Positions 23,975 through 35,240 of a stretch of 64,000 nt of DNA are shown here, piece after piece. The stretch's first letter is position 1; every line of letters begins with the position of its first letter. The DNA comes from Amborella trichopoda (taxonomy: Eukaryota; Streptophyta; Magnoliopsida; Amborellales; Amborellaceae): assembly GCF_000471905.2 (NCBI RefSeq), contig NW_006498549.1, positions 995,284-1,059,283 on the forward strand, given 5' to 3'. The notes beneath the pieces are model-generated. The model was not told the DNA's origin and searched no databases. It saw only the letters and a list, made by a program, of their open reading frames with translations. Both the position numbers and the translations under genes were made by a program.

Positions 23975-25927
23975 TGGTTAGGATCCTCGATCTTGCCCTC
24001 CGGATCAAGGTCATCTGATGGCACGTGTCTCGAGTCTTTGGTGAACGCGGGCTTTGAGATCGTTCTCTTGAAACCTTGCTCAAGGGCAAGAGCAGGCATA
24101 CTAAGAGAGGAATTTTAGGTGGGTTCGGGACTTACTTGGGCAAGCATGTGTGAGTGCCTTCTTAGATCACAAAGAATGCCCCTCAACTACTTGAGCTGGT
24201 TCGGAATCGCCTCTCTTGGTCTGTAATCCTCTTGTTTTTCTACACAACACTGCTATGGTTAATTTGTAAGACAAGTTGGTCGAAGGGACCCACCCTTGTC
24301 TTAGGGCAATGCACGTTCACATGAGAAGGCGATGAAGTGCAAGGTTCAGTGAAAGATAAAAATGAGAAGAGAGCTTGACGTAGGGGTGAGACTAAGATGA
24401 TAAACATAAATTACTGACATGGAGTAGTATCAAGATGGGCATGGTTCTCAGGACCAGCACGGTCACAATACTACTCGAAACCGAGGTCGGCGCGGCGGTG
24501 CTAACCTAAGTCTATCCTTAGTCAAGTGAGAAGAGAGATGGCAAAGAGAAGAGACATTTGAACGTCAATAGGCATCGTGGTGGGGCAATGCAAGGAGACG
24601 ATGCATCCCATGTGGACGGCGCTATCTCCTGACGAGGCACATGATGATCATTTCTCCTAGGTCGCACGTAGATAGGTACGGGACAAAGGAGAATGGTGAT
24701 GAGCATCGGGCACGAGGAGGAGGCTCACGAACAGGGACGGGTGTTGCCAGAGCCTCTAGCGAGTGGCGATAGGTATCGTTGTCTTTGCTAGACTCGCAGT
24801 AGAGGAAGACCCCTACAGGCGGCAACAAACTTCGTCGAGACGTTACAACTACGTCTGTAGGGGCCGGTAGATAGTGTCATCTACAAACTTCACTAGAAGA
24901 AAGAGACATGCGAAGAGAAGGGGAGGGGGACTCATGCATGGCACTTACGTCGCCATGCACAACTCGTGAGACCAAGGGAGAGGATCGATAGTGCGTTCGC
25001 TCCTTGATGTTTTTCTGTGTTTTCTTCACTGGATCACACTAAGAATGCCACTACGATCACGGGGCACCAAACACAGCTCGATTCTATGGCCAAACGAAGT
25101 TTTTGCAAGTTTGGAATTTTGGTCGGAATCAAGAATTTCGGCGACAAAATTTGCAGTCGGTTTGTCAGCTTTATGTGCAGAATTCGACAGGTAATCATGT
25201 ATGACGTTCAGGTCAGAGATGGCCCGAGATCTTACACTCATAATAGAATTGGTCTCGAGTCGATCGGGCTCGCGAGTGGCTTGATTTGGCAACTCGAGCG
25301 AGACACGACACTGCTGAATTTCTTGCATTTCCTACACTGAGCAGCAACTTGTCTTTAGCTATTCTTCGAGCTCGGGTATCGTCATGAGACGTGCCACATA
25401 TTGAATCATTTGTCTTGACTAGACGAACATGCACACTAAATTTGAGCACAGTCCAACTTAGGACGAGTGAGATATGAGCGTCGAAAGTCACTGGTCATGA
25501 CTGTCCCTTCAATGCTATAGTGTTACAGGGTGGCTGCACGGGAGTAGCGTGCGGGTTCCCCTGTTTCACCCTTTCGCCTATAACTTCTTCCTGGAATGTC
25601 CGTTTGAGCTGAAACTAGACCCCTCATGGTTTTCAATGGTTTTGAATCCAATAATGGTGGTCCCACAACAATTTGCGATGCTGAAAATGTAGTTCTGGTT
25701 ATTAGGGTCTGTTTTTGGGTGCTAAAGGCCGCTTCAGCCGAAACTGTTTCTCAGTCTGTAGTACCTTAGACATATCAAAATGAGAGGAAACATAGCAGGG
25801 GACTCTTGAGAGACCTCATAAAGATTTTGGCTTGTTCTGGGGCTATTTCGAGACTGTCAGAATTTCAATTACTTGCTAGTCATTTATTGAGAGTGGGCCC
25901 CATGTTCATGAAAAATACCTTCTAACA
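23975..25927 (-). mobile_element. Family 1 5' LTR, minus strand, internally deleted (B3)
   Basis: Left end TGGTTAGGA next to the primer-binding site, right end CCTTCTAACA. It is about 0.7 kb shorter than B4: at about 24985 the stem-loop region jumps to GATCGATAGTGCGTTCG, losing the TATA box and splice-donor-like site. It belongs to the gag block at 21010-23952. Confidence 0.8.
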
Positions 25928-26125
25928 CTCACTCCCTGATGAGCCATATTCTTGGGAGATCTTATGCGGCTCCCACTCCTTGATGAGACATGTTGAAACA
26001 TGGGGGATCTTATGCGGCTCTCACCCCCTGATGAGGCATGTTCTTGGGAGATCCTATGCATCTCTCACTCCCTGATAAGCCATGCTCTCGGGAGATCTTA
26101 TGCCGCTCTCACTCCCTGACGAGCC
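25928..26125. repeat. ~48 bp tandem repeat between two LTRs
   Basis: About four units of CTCACTCCCTGATGAGCCAT followed by GGGAGATCTTATGCGG. This motif occurs once in the ordinary tail (2555-2580, reversed) and about twice at 19085-19195, so it was amplified here. Confidence 0.8.
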
Positions 26126-28746
26126 TAGTTAGGTGTCTCGATTTTGCCTTCTAGATCTAGGTGATCTGACAACACGTGTCTCGGGTTTATGGTGAACTCG
26201 AGAATTGAGATTGCTCTCTCGAAACGTTGCTCGAGCGAAAGGGCAGGTATACCAACCAATGTGAGAGGAATTTCAGGTGGGTTGGGGACTCACTCAGGCT
26301 GGCTTGCGTGGCACCCTCTTAGATCATGAAGAAAGGCCCTCAGCTGCTTGAGTTGGTTCGAAATCACCTCCCTTGACCTGTAATCCTCTTGTTTTTTTGC
26401 ACAACACTTCTATGGTTAATTTGTAAGACAAGTAAGGCGAAGGGACCCACTCTTGTCTTAGGGCAATGAACGTTCACATGAGAAGGCGATGACGTGCAGG
26501 GTTTGGTGACATATAGCAAAGAGAAGAGAGCTTGACGTAGGGGTAAGACTAGCATGACAACCAAAAATTACCGACTCGGCGTGGTAGCAAGATGGGCATG
26601 GTTCTCAAGACCAGCATGGCGGCAATACTACTCAAAACCTAGGTTGGCATGTCGGTGATATGCTAGGTCTACCCTCAGTCAAGTGAGAGGAGAAAGAAGT
26701 GAAGAGGAAAGAATGAGACAGTAAAGAGAAGGGGAAATCTGGACGTCAATAAGCATTGTGGTGGGCAATGCAAGGAGACGACACATCCTTGTGGACGGCG
26801 TTAGCTCCTAATGAGGCACACGACGATAGTTTATGTCACACGGTGATTGGCGTGAGACGCAGGGAGAACAGTGATGAGCATCCAGCACAAGGAGGAGGGT
26901 CGCGAACGGTGATGGGTGTTGCAAGAGCCTCTAGCGGGCGATAATATGTATCACCGACTTCGCTAGACGTGCAGTAGAGAAAGACCCCCAGAGGTAGCAA
27001 AAAACTTCGGCCTCTGTGTTCTTTGCTGAGACTTAATAGCTATGTTTATAGGTGGTGATTGACAGTGCTGTCTACATATGTCACTGGAAGAAAGAGACAG
27101 GCAAAGAGAAGGTGGGGGGGACTCATGCATGGCACTGCCAGCACCACGCACAACCTATGAGACGAAGGGCGAGGCATGCATGACACTACCACTACCGTGC
27201 ATGACCCTTGCGAGGACCTCAGATGAAGAAGAAGGAGAAGAGAGTGAAGAAGATGGAGAGAAGAGGAAAAGAAAAAGAAGAGAGAGAAAGTTTACTGCAA
27301 ATCTAGTGATACTGGTCAAAACTTTCTCTCAGCTCACTCCATCACTCAAGCGTGACACAACAATGGTAAGAAAGAGAAACTTGTATTAAGTGAAAACTCT
27401 CTCTTGTGTCTGTATGCCTTTGTCTCTTTTTTGTTTTGTACAATGATGGTACGTAGATATAGAAGTGTGCCCCAAATATGGGTGGATGATCAAAAGTAAC
27501 CTTAATTGCTGAAAATTAAGATTAAATTGAATTAAAAAAAAATTAGAAAATAGGGTGCAAAATGATAGATTTTCCCCTTCCTAACAAGTTATGGAAATTC
27601 AAAGCAGTTCTAGTGTTGCCCTAGGACTTGCCTGATCTTGCATGGCTGATCAGGGGTCGTTCTAATGCCTAGTTGATCGTAGGATGACTGTTTTCTTGTA
27701 GGGCTCCTCATGGCGATCGATTTGATACCAACTTCGAGCCATGGATTGTGTTTTTGGTGCACGATCATGTGAATTAAAATTTGAGTAGATCTTGAAATTT
27801 TGGATTGATAGTGTATTTGTTCCTTGACTTTTCTATGTGTTTTCTCTTTTGAATCACACTGAGCATTCCACTACTATCACGGGGCACCAAACACAGCTCT
27901 ATTCCGTAGCCAAAAGAAGATTTTGCAAGTTTGGAATTTCGGCCGGAATGAAGGATTATGGCGACATAATTTATAGTTTGTTCCTCGGCTTCATGTGCAA
28001 AATGCAACTGTTAATAATGTACAGGATTCGGGTCAGAGATGGCCCGAGACCTTTTGCCCATAAAGGATTTGGTTTAGCATCGATCGGGGTCTCGAACAAC
28101 AGGATTTGGCCACATGAGCGAGGCACATTGGTGCTGAATTTCCTACACTTTTTTCACGGATTTGCAAATTCTCTCTAGCTTTTCTTCGCGCTCGAGAATT
28201 GTCATGGGGCATGCCAAATTTCGAATAGCTCGTCTTGGCTAAAAGAAACATGCTCACCAAATTTGAGCACGATCCAATTTAGGACGAGTGAGATATGAGC
28301 ATTGAATATCACTGGTCATGATTGTCCCTTCAATCGTGTAGTGTTACAGGGTGGCCACCTAGGAATAGCGTGCGGCTTCTCCTGTTTCACTCTTTTACCT
28401 ATAACGTCTTTCTGGAATGTCCGTTTGAGCTGAAACTTGACCCCTGGAAGTTTTCAACTATGCTAGATCTAATGGTGGTGTCTCATAGCAATTTGAGACA
28501 CTTAAAATGTAGCTCTAGTTATAGGAGTCCATTTGAGGGTGCTAAAGGTCGATGTTGCCGGAACTGTTTCTTAGTTTGCATTGCCTTAGAAATGTCAAAA
28601 TGTGACAAAAAAAGGAAGGAGAGTCTTGAGGGACCTCATGAAGATTCTGACCAGTTCTAGGGTTGTTCTGAGATTGTCAGAATTTCCACTACTTGCTAGG
28701 CCTTTATTGAGTGGGGGCGCATGTTGATGAAAAATACGTTCCAACA
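26126..28746 (-). mobile_element. Family 1 LTR, minus strand (B4), 3' LTR of the PMD element
   Basis: 2.62 kb, left end TAGTTAGG, right end GTTCCAACA. The polypurine tract at 28747 and the tail to its right show it is the 3' LTR of the element spanning 28747-37978. Its TATA box is mutated (GTAGATATAG near 27453). Two stem-loops are present near 27125-27200. Confidence 0.85.
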
Positions 28747-28759
28747 TCATGCCCCACCG
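28747..28759 (-). other. Polypurine tract (minus strand)
   Basis: TCATGCCCCACCG, the reverse complement of CGGTGGGGCATGA, directly beside the LTR. It corresponds to the tract at 3281. Confidence 0.6.
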
Positions 28760-29649
28760 AATATTGTGCTTTGAGAGAATCGAGAAGTACAATCATTCAG
28801 GAAGTTTGAGGGATCTTTGTCAAAGTCTACAGCCTCAAGAGACAATCTGTGGTTCTAGAGCATGAGGCCTTTGTTAGGACCTCCTCGTACAGAACCAGGC
28901 TTTTTTGATGGCTAAATGCTACTAACCTTCGATCAGTATTGTTTGCTGCTACCCCGGGTTTTCTTTTGATTCACAAGGTATCTCCTGTAGGTGCCATGCA
29001 AGGGTTCGAGTGCTGCTCCGGTCGTTCAGCTGCTTAAGTGGAGGTCACAGAGAGTTCAGAAGGCTTTGCTAGCTCTCTGGTTGCTGAAGGAGTGGGAGAA
29101 GGGGCTGCACTGAGTTCACCAGAAACTTAGCAAAATTCTGGTGAGCTTTGGTGAACTGCTGAAGTGGGAAACTAGGGAGAGGGAAAATACGCAAGGTCGT
29201 AGGGACTTAGGAGACCTTTTTCTGAGGACTTTCGATGGTTTTTCGCTAACTCTAGCAGCGAGCAGAAAGTGGGAAGATTTTCTTGGTGCGCGAGAGTGAA
29301 TTCGGGGAAACGCCGGTAGGAAACCGGAGGGTTGGGGGATCATAACGATCGCGAAGACGAAGGGTCGTGGGGCAGCGAATGGTCACCCTCTACACACGCG
29401 GCCACAGACCACGCCTTAAGTGTCAAGCGGCGTGTCCGAATTTCGATGGTCACACGTGCAACACGTGCTAACAGCTAGAGCGAGGCATTAATAAGCCTTA
29501 GTTCGCGGGACATCGATATCCCTTGGCTGGTCGCGAGACGATGAGTCCCTCCTGGTGGCGATAGTATTGCCTTTGACTACGAGACGACGATTCCATCTCA
29601 GTGGGCAGACGACCATAGTCTTGCCCTGGTGAGCGTAGTTTCTTCATGG
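28760..29649. other. 3' tail of the element; upstream region of the PMD ORF
   Basis: The first 250 bp match other 3' tails. From about 29000 the text is unique in this window and should contain the start or promoter of the plus-strand ORF. I see no clear TATA box. The minus-strand frame at 29116-29343 has no motif. Confidence 0.45.
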
Positions 29650-32600
29650 CCGCATAGCGTCCTTCATTTTTGTTTTAATGATCGAGTCTTCTGTGGCCAT
29701 TCCAAACGTGAAGAACCTCCCACGAGAAGGGGAGCTTGCTATTGACGTTTTCACCAGCGAGAGCTGGGTGAGAGGTGAACCAATATGGCTCACGTTATGC
29801 GAACCCAAGTGGCCTCTGAGCGTCACCTTTGTGAGTGCCCCCGTTCAGTTGGTGACGAGGGAAAATAATGATGGAGCCGTGTGCATAGAGGAGGGGGTAG
29901 GCCTCTTGCATTGCTTGCACCAAAACATAACCTCGAACGTGAACTTTTCAACCCTAGGCAAGCGAATGGTGGAAACCCCGGGCATGCAATGGTCCTCTTT
30001 TAGTTTGCGGGTGTAAGGGGAGCACCAATACCTAAAGGGATATTCCTCCGGGACCCTGAAAGTGCTGAGGGACTTCAGGGATATTTTGAGACTGGCTTCT
30101 TTGCCAGCGGCCCTCTAGTGCTTGGTGGGCTACTAGGACTGTTGTTCGACTTGGAACCATGCTAGCAACACATGGATGCTTGGTCACGGAGAGGCAGGGA
30201 TTTTGATGATGGACCAGCACTTCGTTGGTGGCCTGCTGCTCCTTGGTGCCATGTATGATGAGTTTATTCCCCCAAACTCAGTCATTTTTGGGGGGGAAAA
30301 GGTAAGCAAAGAAGCCCCACAGGCTGAGCTTCATGAGTTGTTCAAGATCTACTAACAACTCTAAGATGAGCCCAAGAAGGGGTCGGTTACCTTCACCAAG
30401 TGGGTAGCATTCTTTTATGGTGATTATACTGATGAAGCAGGTTCGTCGTTGAGAAAAGAGGGGAAGGACTCTCCACCTGTTTTCGAGCTACAGAATAAGA
30501 ATGGACATGTCTTCTTAGCGGCTTGGCACTTTTCTTGGGCAAATTTGCCATACAAGGAGGGTCAGACGTCATTCGCCTGTGACATGGAGTGAGGGAGGGA
30601 ATACGTGCTCGTACACCCCACACTATACAACATTTATTTTGGCTTGGGAGCCATTTGCTGGGGGAGCCCATACCACGGGGTGACGAGGGGAAAATGGCAT
30701 AATAGAGGGTGAGGCCCTCCCAGGGAATTTCAAGACCCCTTTCCCAGTTCATTACGTGTACGGCTAGCTCGAAGATTACTTTTGGGACACATACCTTAGA
30801 ACCAAGGAGCTAGAGGATAGCATGTGTCCATTTTTGCTGAAGATTGCCTAGTAGAAGGCAATTTTCCATCCCTAGAGCCATGCGCGCAGCCTATTTTTCA
30901 ACGACCACCTCCACATGACCTGGGTGACGTTTCCTATTTGAAGCCTCACAGACCTCCCATACGTCGATGAGATGTGCCATCACTTGGATGGTGACTTCAC
31001 CAGCCCAAAAGAATTGATGTGCATGATAAGTGTTAGAGGTGGCATTCTTGCCATCGCACTGTCCATGGTGCGAAGCTTGAGAGCTACTTTCCTCACTGAT
31101 TCACCGGGCAGCATGGGTTGGATCAGGGGTGCCTATTCTCTGTGCTCTTTGAGAAGCGACATAGCAAGGTAGCCCGCTGGAAGAACGACAAATTGGGAAC
31201 CCGCTGGGAGACTTGGCACCCGAGGCACGTTTGCACTGCATGGGCCACATGCCTGGAGGCAACCAAGGTCAACAAGTACATACTACCCCATTTTGGCAGG
31301 ACGACATAGGCAACTAAAGGGCACGATCATTGGTGGAGAATCACGAACAAGGAGTACTGAGATGCGGACCATCCCTAGAAAAGGGAGGATGGCCGATGGA
31401 GCTAAGACATCGGCAATGAAAATTGGTTAAGACCTCTCCCTTAGGAGAAATCTTTTTCCTAGGCTTTCCTTATGACTAGCACATACTCGGGTGGCCTCAT
31501 CGATTTACCGTGGACAGGTGTTTGCTGTGGTTACTTAGTTTAAAGAAGAGGACACAGAGTATTTTTTACCACCTCTCTGAGATCTTCAAATGGAAGGAAG
31601 GTCATAAAGTCCAGGGGTATGAAGGGAATTCAGTCCCGGACTTAAATGTACTGATAGGGAGCGGCCCTCATAGAAAATTGGCCTCTAGTTCTGCCAAGTC
31701 AGGGACTTCAAATGCTTCTGTGCCTGAGTAGCTGAAAGGGGAGAAGAGAAAGCTGGTTGCTACTCTCGAGCCGGTGAAGAAGAAGAGGCAGGCTTTTGTG
31801 CCTGAGCCAATGGAAGGAAAGAAGAAAAAGCAGGCTACAGAGCCCTAACTGAAGAAAAAGAAAAAGCAAGCTGCTGCACTTGAGCTGACGAAGGGAAAGA
31901 AGAAAGAGAAAGCTATTGAGCCCAAGCCAACAAAGGGAATGAAGGAAGAGCAGTCTACCCCAGCGCTTCCTCGAGCTCCAGCCAAGAAGTCAACCAGATC
32001 GTCAGTGGGCAAAGGGTACAAGATTCTAGTGGTTCATGAGTCAGAAGATGGCTCCTTGTCTGCAACTTCTTCGGAGGGCTGTGTGTCTCTTAATATTTCC
32101 CCGTCGCCCTCTAATCTTGAGGCTTTGCCTTCTTCTTCACCCCAATCTTCTCCTGGCTTATCAGAGACTTTATCTTATGCCTCAGAGCTTACTTCCTCGA
32201 CTGAAATTTGTTTAGATCGGGAAGTGAGACCTGAGGCTATAGGGGAGGGCTCCATCCTGATGGTGGTAGATGGGGGTGATAGGGCTGCTGCTGATGAGGC
32301 GGCGGAGGAAGAGAGGGCCCCTGGAGTGCTGATGGTTGTCGAGCCTACCGACGAAAGGGAAATCTCAATAGAGCTGTTGATAATAGAAGAGGTCGGGGCC
32401 CTAGGAACGGAAGAGGGGACATTCGAGCAATAAGAGGTGGCTGCCTCAAGTGATGCATCTGCAGGGAGAGCAGAGGTAGGATGCCTTGAAAGACTAGGAT
32501 TAGAGGGTCCAGAGGAGGCACCCGTGACCGTAGAGGAGGCAGGAACCTTGGGGGAGCCTATTGCTGAAATGATCGCCAAGAAAGAAACGGGCGAGGAAAG

Positions 32601-33579
32601 AGAGGGAGAGGGTGTCAAGCCTCTTGAGGTGGGGACGGTCTGAGAAGAGGGACCATGGGGAGAGGTCGCTGCCCTAGAAGAGGGAGCTGATGAGGTGCAT
32701 CATGAGATTGAGGTAGCAAATTTAGGTGAAGAGGTTAGTCTTGCCATGGCTGTGGTTGCGGTGCTCACAGAGGACAAGGAGATGGGGCCCGGGTGCGAAG
32801 GGATCGAGCCTGACGTGGTCATGATCGGGGGCCAGAGCGAGGGAGCCTTTGCCGAGGTGCCAGAGAAGCATGAGGTTGCTCTGGAATCAGGGGAACCTGA
32901 GGCTCTAGCTGCAGCCGAGAGTCCTTCTCTTGTGGTTACTCTTCCCCCCTTGCCCATGCCAAATTTTAGAGGAATGCGGAGGTCTTCTTTGAGATGTTAC
33001 GGGCGGGTTTCCAAATGCTGAATGAGCTGCCCCTTGAAGAGATTGGCGCAACGCTTTTGTGGTTGAGGGGGATCGTCATAGGAAATGTGCCTGAGTCGCT
33101 CCCTTACTTTGATAGCCTTGCCAACGAGCAAGAGGGGTGGAGAATGGAGGCTCTGCAGGTGGAGAAGTATGTTAAGCGACTGGAGGATTCGAAGCTGGAG
33201 TTGTTGGAGAATTCCCTCAGACAGGGCCGAGAGTTAGTTGATGCCTAGGTTGGGGAAATATATCCTACTGCCTCCAAGAGATCCTCCCTTGCAGAAGAGG
33301 GTGCAACGTGCCACGGCAAGGTACATGCCCTAAACGCGAAAATCGCTAATTGGGCACGAGCACTTGAGGAGTTGGAGAAGGAGACAGCAGCCTGGGAAGC
33401 CATGAATAAGGAGTTAGGCTGGAAGTTATTGGACCTTGAGAGCTCCTTTGATGGAGCAACTGACTTTAGTGGACCATGAGGCCAACATGGTGGCCGGATT
33501 GAGGGCCGAGATTGAGCAAGTGAAGGCTTCAACTGCAGAATGTAGAGGGACGATCAATGAGATTATTGACCACTTTTGA
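29650..33579 (+). pseudogene. Captured plant mobile domain (PMD) and coiled-coil gene, antisense to gag
   Basis: The reading shifts frame and meets many stops, but the order is clear. A PMD-like region (about 29678-31320) holds GHGEAGILMMDQHFVGGLLL, LGAMYDEFIPPN, ELHELFKIY, SVTFTKWVAFFYGDY, HVFLAAWHFSWANLPY and VLVHPTLYNIYFGLGAI, in the order and spacing of the aminotransferase-like plant mobile domain family. A Lys-rich repeat comes next (31726-31990), then an acidic, Ser/Pro-rich region (32000-32990), then a coiled coil (33000-33579) ending in TINEIIDHF and a stop. PMD proteins are nuclear plant factors (MAIN/MAIL1 type) and the domain is known from transposable elements. Here it converges on the gag-protease ORF and lies inside the element. 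It is a dead copy, not a host gene. Confidence 0.7.
31726..31990 (+). repeat. Lys-rich ~20-residue repeat within the PMD ORF
   Basis: Units such as EPVKKKRQAFVPEPMEGKKK and LKKKKKQAAALEL recur about five times. The runs could act as nuclear localisation signals. One stop interrupts the series. Confidence 0.6.
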
Positions 33580-33903
33580 TGGTGCCTTCTTTCCATTTCC
33601 TTTTTGTAAAGAAAAGACACTTGTAATATTTTTTCTTGATGAATGAAATGACACTTTTCTCTTCCCTATGCATGGCACGTCTTTTGTTCCCTCTTTTTCT
33701 TTTTCATTTCATCGCTTTTGCCCTTTCCTGGCTTGAGACGAGAAAGAGTAGCCCACTCCTTGCTTCATCTTGTGGTAGCCAACTGTGGCTTCAATGACCT
33801 CGAATGGGGGACCAGTTGCTACCTCACCCTTGAGTGTTTGATTGGAGTGGGGCACATAATTCACGGGGCTCATGATTTGATGAGTCTGCTCGCTGTAAAT
33901 GCT
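33580..33903 (+). other. Gap between the converging ORFs
   Basis: Holds the 3' end of the PMD ORF transcript: TTTTTGTAAAG, then TTGTAATATTTTTTCTTGATGAATG, a plausible plant poly(A) region near 33620-33650. Comparable text follows the coiled-coil end at 42600-42660. Confidence 0.45.
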
Positions 33904-34551
33904 TCAGTCTAGGGGAGCTTTGTCTTTGATTCGAGGTACTTTGCTTTTGAGCTCATCATAAGTCTTAGTCTTAGTGACGAACTCGTTTAAGTGCTTTGAA
34001 GAGACATGCATAACCTTTAGCTGATTCTGGAGATTACGCACCTCGCTTCTCAGCTCCAACATGGGGTCTTGTTCCTGAGAGCCAGAGGGTTGACTCTTGT
34101 TTGCTTGTACTTCCTCGACAACCTCGGAGAAGTGTAGGACTTTCTTTTGGCTGTCAGTGATCTCCTTGTTCAAGGAGGACGGAATTTGGAGCACCTTCCA
34201 TGGCAGTTGGTGCACCAGTTCTGCCTCTAGGAGAGCGATGCGGACGTGTAAAGCCTTTTGCTGATCTGATGTATAGGTGACCCATGGTGCTAGAAGGTCC
34301 ACCTCTAGGGCTTCCTTAAGCTCAAGGGCTACTTCTGACTCGTCGATTTGTTCTAGCAAATTAGAAGTAGATGGAGAAGCTTCATCTTCAGGAGAGGATA
34401 CCAGGACCTCGGAGAGGTGGCAAGATATACTTGGGTGAATGGGGGTCAAAGGGAGGATCTTTCCATGTCTTTCCTCTTCTTTGAACAAATCCGTGATCAT
34501 TTGCCCCAGATCCTCAATGTCGTCATGAGACAAAGGTCTTGTCTCTCTCAC
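33904..34551 (-). CDS. Acidic coiled-coil ORF downstream of protease
   Basis: 215 residues without a stop, the longest clean frame of this element. It begins RETRPLSHDDIEDLGQMITD and then has heptad-like helices (LEQIDESEVALELKEALEVD; LEAELVHQL; LRSEVRNLQNQLKVMH). It follows the protease region on the same strand, where reverse transcriptase would be expected; no reverse transcriptase motif is present. It may be the C-terminal end of a Gag-protease polyprotein. The first Met may not be the true start. I do not recognise a family. Confidence 0.5.
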   Translation of the reverse strand: MRETRPLSHDDIEDLGQMITDLFKEEERHGKILPLTPIHPSISCHLSEVLVSSPEDEASPSTSNLLEQIDESEVALELKEALEVDLLAPWVTYTSDQQKALHVRIALLEAELVHQLPWKVLQIPSSLNKEITDSQKKVLHFSEVVEEVQANKSQPSGSQEQDPMLELRSEVRNLQNQLKVMHVSSKHLNEFVTKTKTYDELKSKVPRIKDKAPLD

Positions 34552-34559
34552 AGAGTTCC

Positions 34560-35240
34560 GATCATCCTATTTTGGCATTTTTTATGCTAGAAGGTTTGTG
34601 AAATAGTACTTGGCATAGGCGTAGTGAGTTTCGACTACGGGGTACGGTCTTTTGTTAGCGTAGACTGTGTGTTGCATTCCATCTCAGTTGTACTTAAAAC
34701 ATTGATGGAGCGTGGATGGAACCACCCCCTGATCATGAAGCTAATGACGACCAATCAAGATGTTGTAAGAGGTATCAGTGTCGATTACATGGAACTGAGC
34801 ATAATTATTGAGATCACAGATCTTGAGGCCAAGACGCACTGTGCCGACTGATTTTTCTCCTGACTGGTTGAACCCTTGCACAGTGATGTGGGTAGGAGTG
34901 AGGTCATCAGAACCTAATCCCAGTTAGGTGAGAATCCTTCCTAGGATCAGGTTAACTGCTGACCCTCCATCCAGCATGATCCGATTGAGAGGGTAGGCAT
35001 GCAATTCACCATTCAAGAAGAGGGGTGATTGTGGAATTTTCCTCCCAACTGAAGGTCATCTTCGGAAAAGGAGACATTAAGAATTTATGGGTCAACCTCA
35101 ATAGGTTCCAACTCAGTCTCGTGCACCTCTGGGTTAGAAAGAGCTTAGACCAGAGCCATACCACAGTCTCTAGATAGCAGGAGGACATCATAGATACTTG
35201 AAAGGGCTAGAGGTTTTCTCCAGTGCCAAATTACATCATA
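34560..35240 (-). pseudogene. Retropepsin (aspartic protease), pol N-terminus
   Basis: Minus-strand reading shows LDGGSAVN (about 34953-34978), the active-site loop with its Asp kept, then TPTHITVQGFNQSGE, LKICDLNNYAQFHVID and TSYNILIGRH, the order of a Tat-type protease. Upstream, SIYDVLLLSRDCGMALV and FSEDDLQLG match the stretch that comes before protease in this lineage. A stop follows ILT within the domain and a frameshift lies before the active site, so it is not functional as read. Confidence 0.7.

Noticed and set aside
32175..32618. 147-residue Ser/Pro-rich minus-strand frame
   Set aside because: Shadow of the acidic, Glu/Ala-rich part of the plus-strand PMD ORF.
29650..33579. Functional host PMD gene (MAIN/MAIL1 type)
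   Set aside because: Many stops and frameshifts, no intron-like structure I can support, and it sits between the LTR/polypurine tract and gag-protease of one element.
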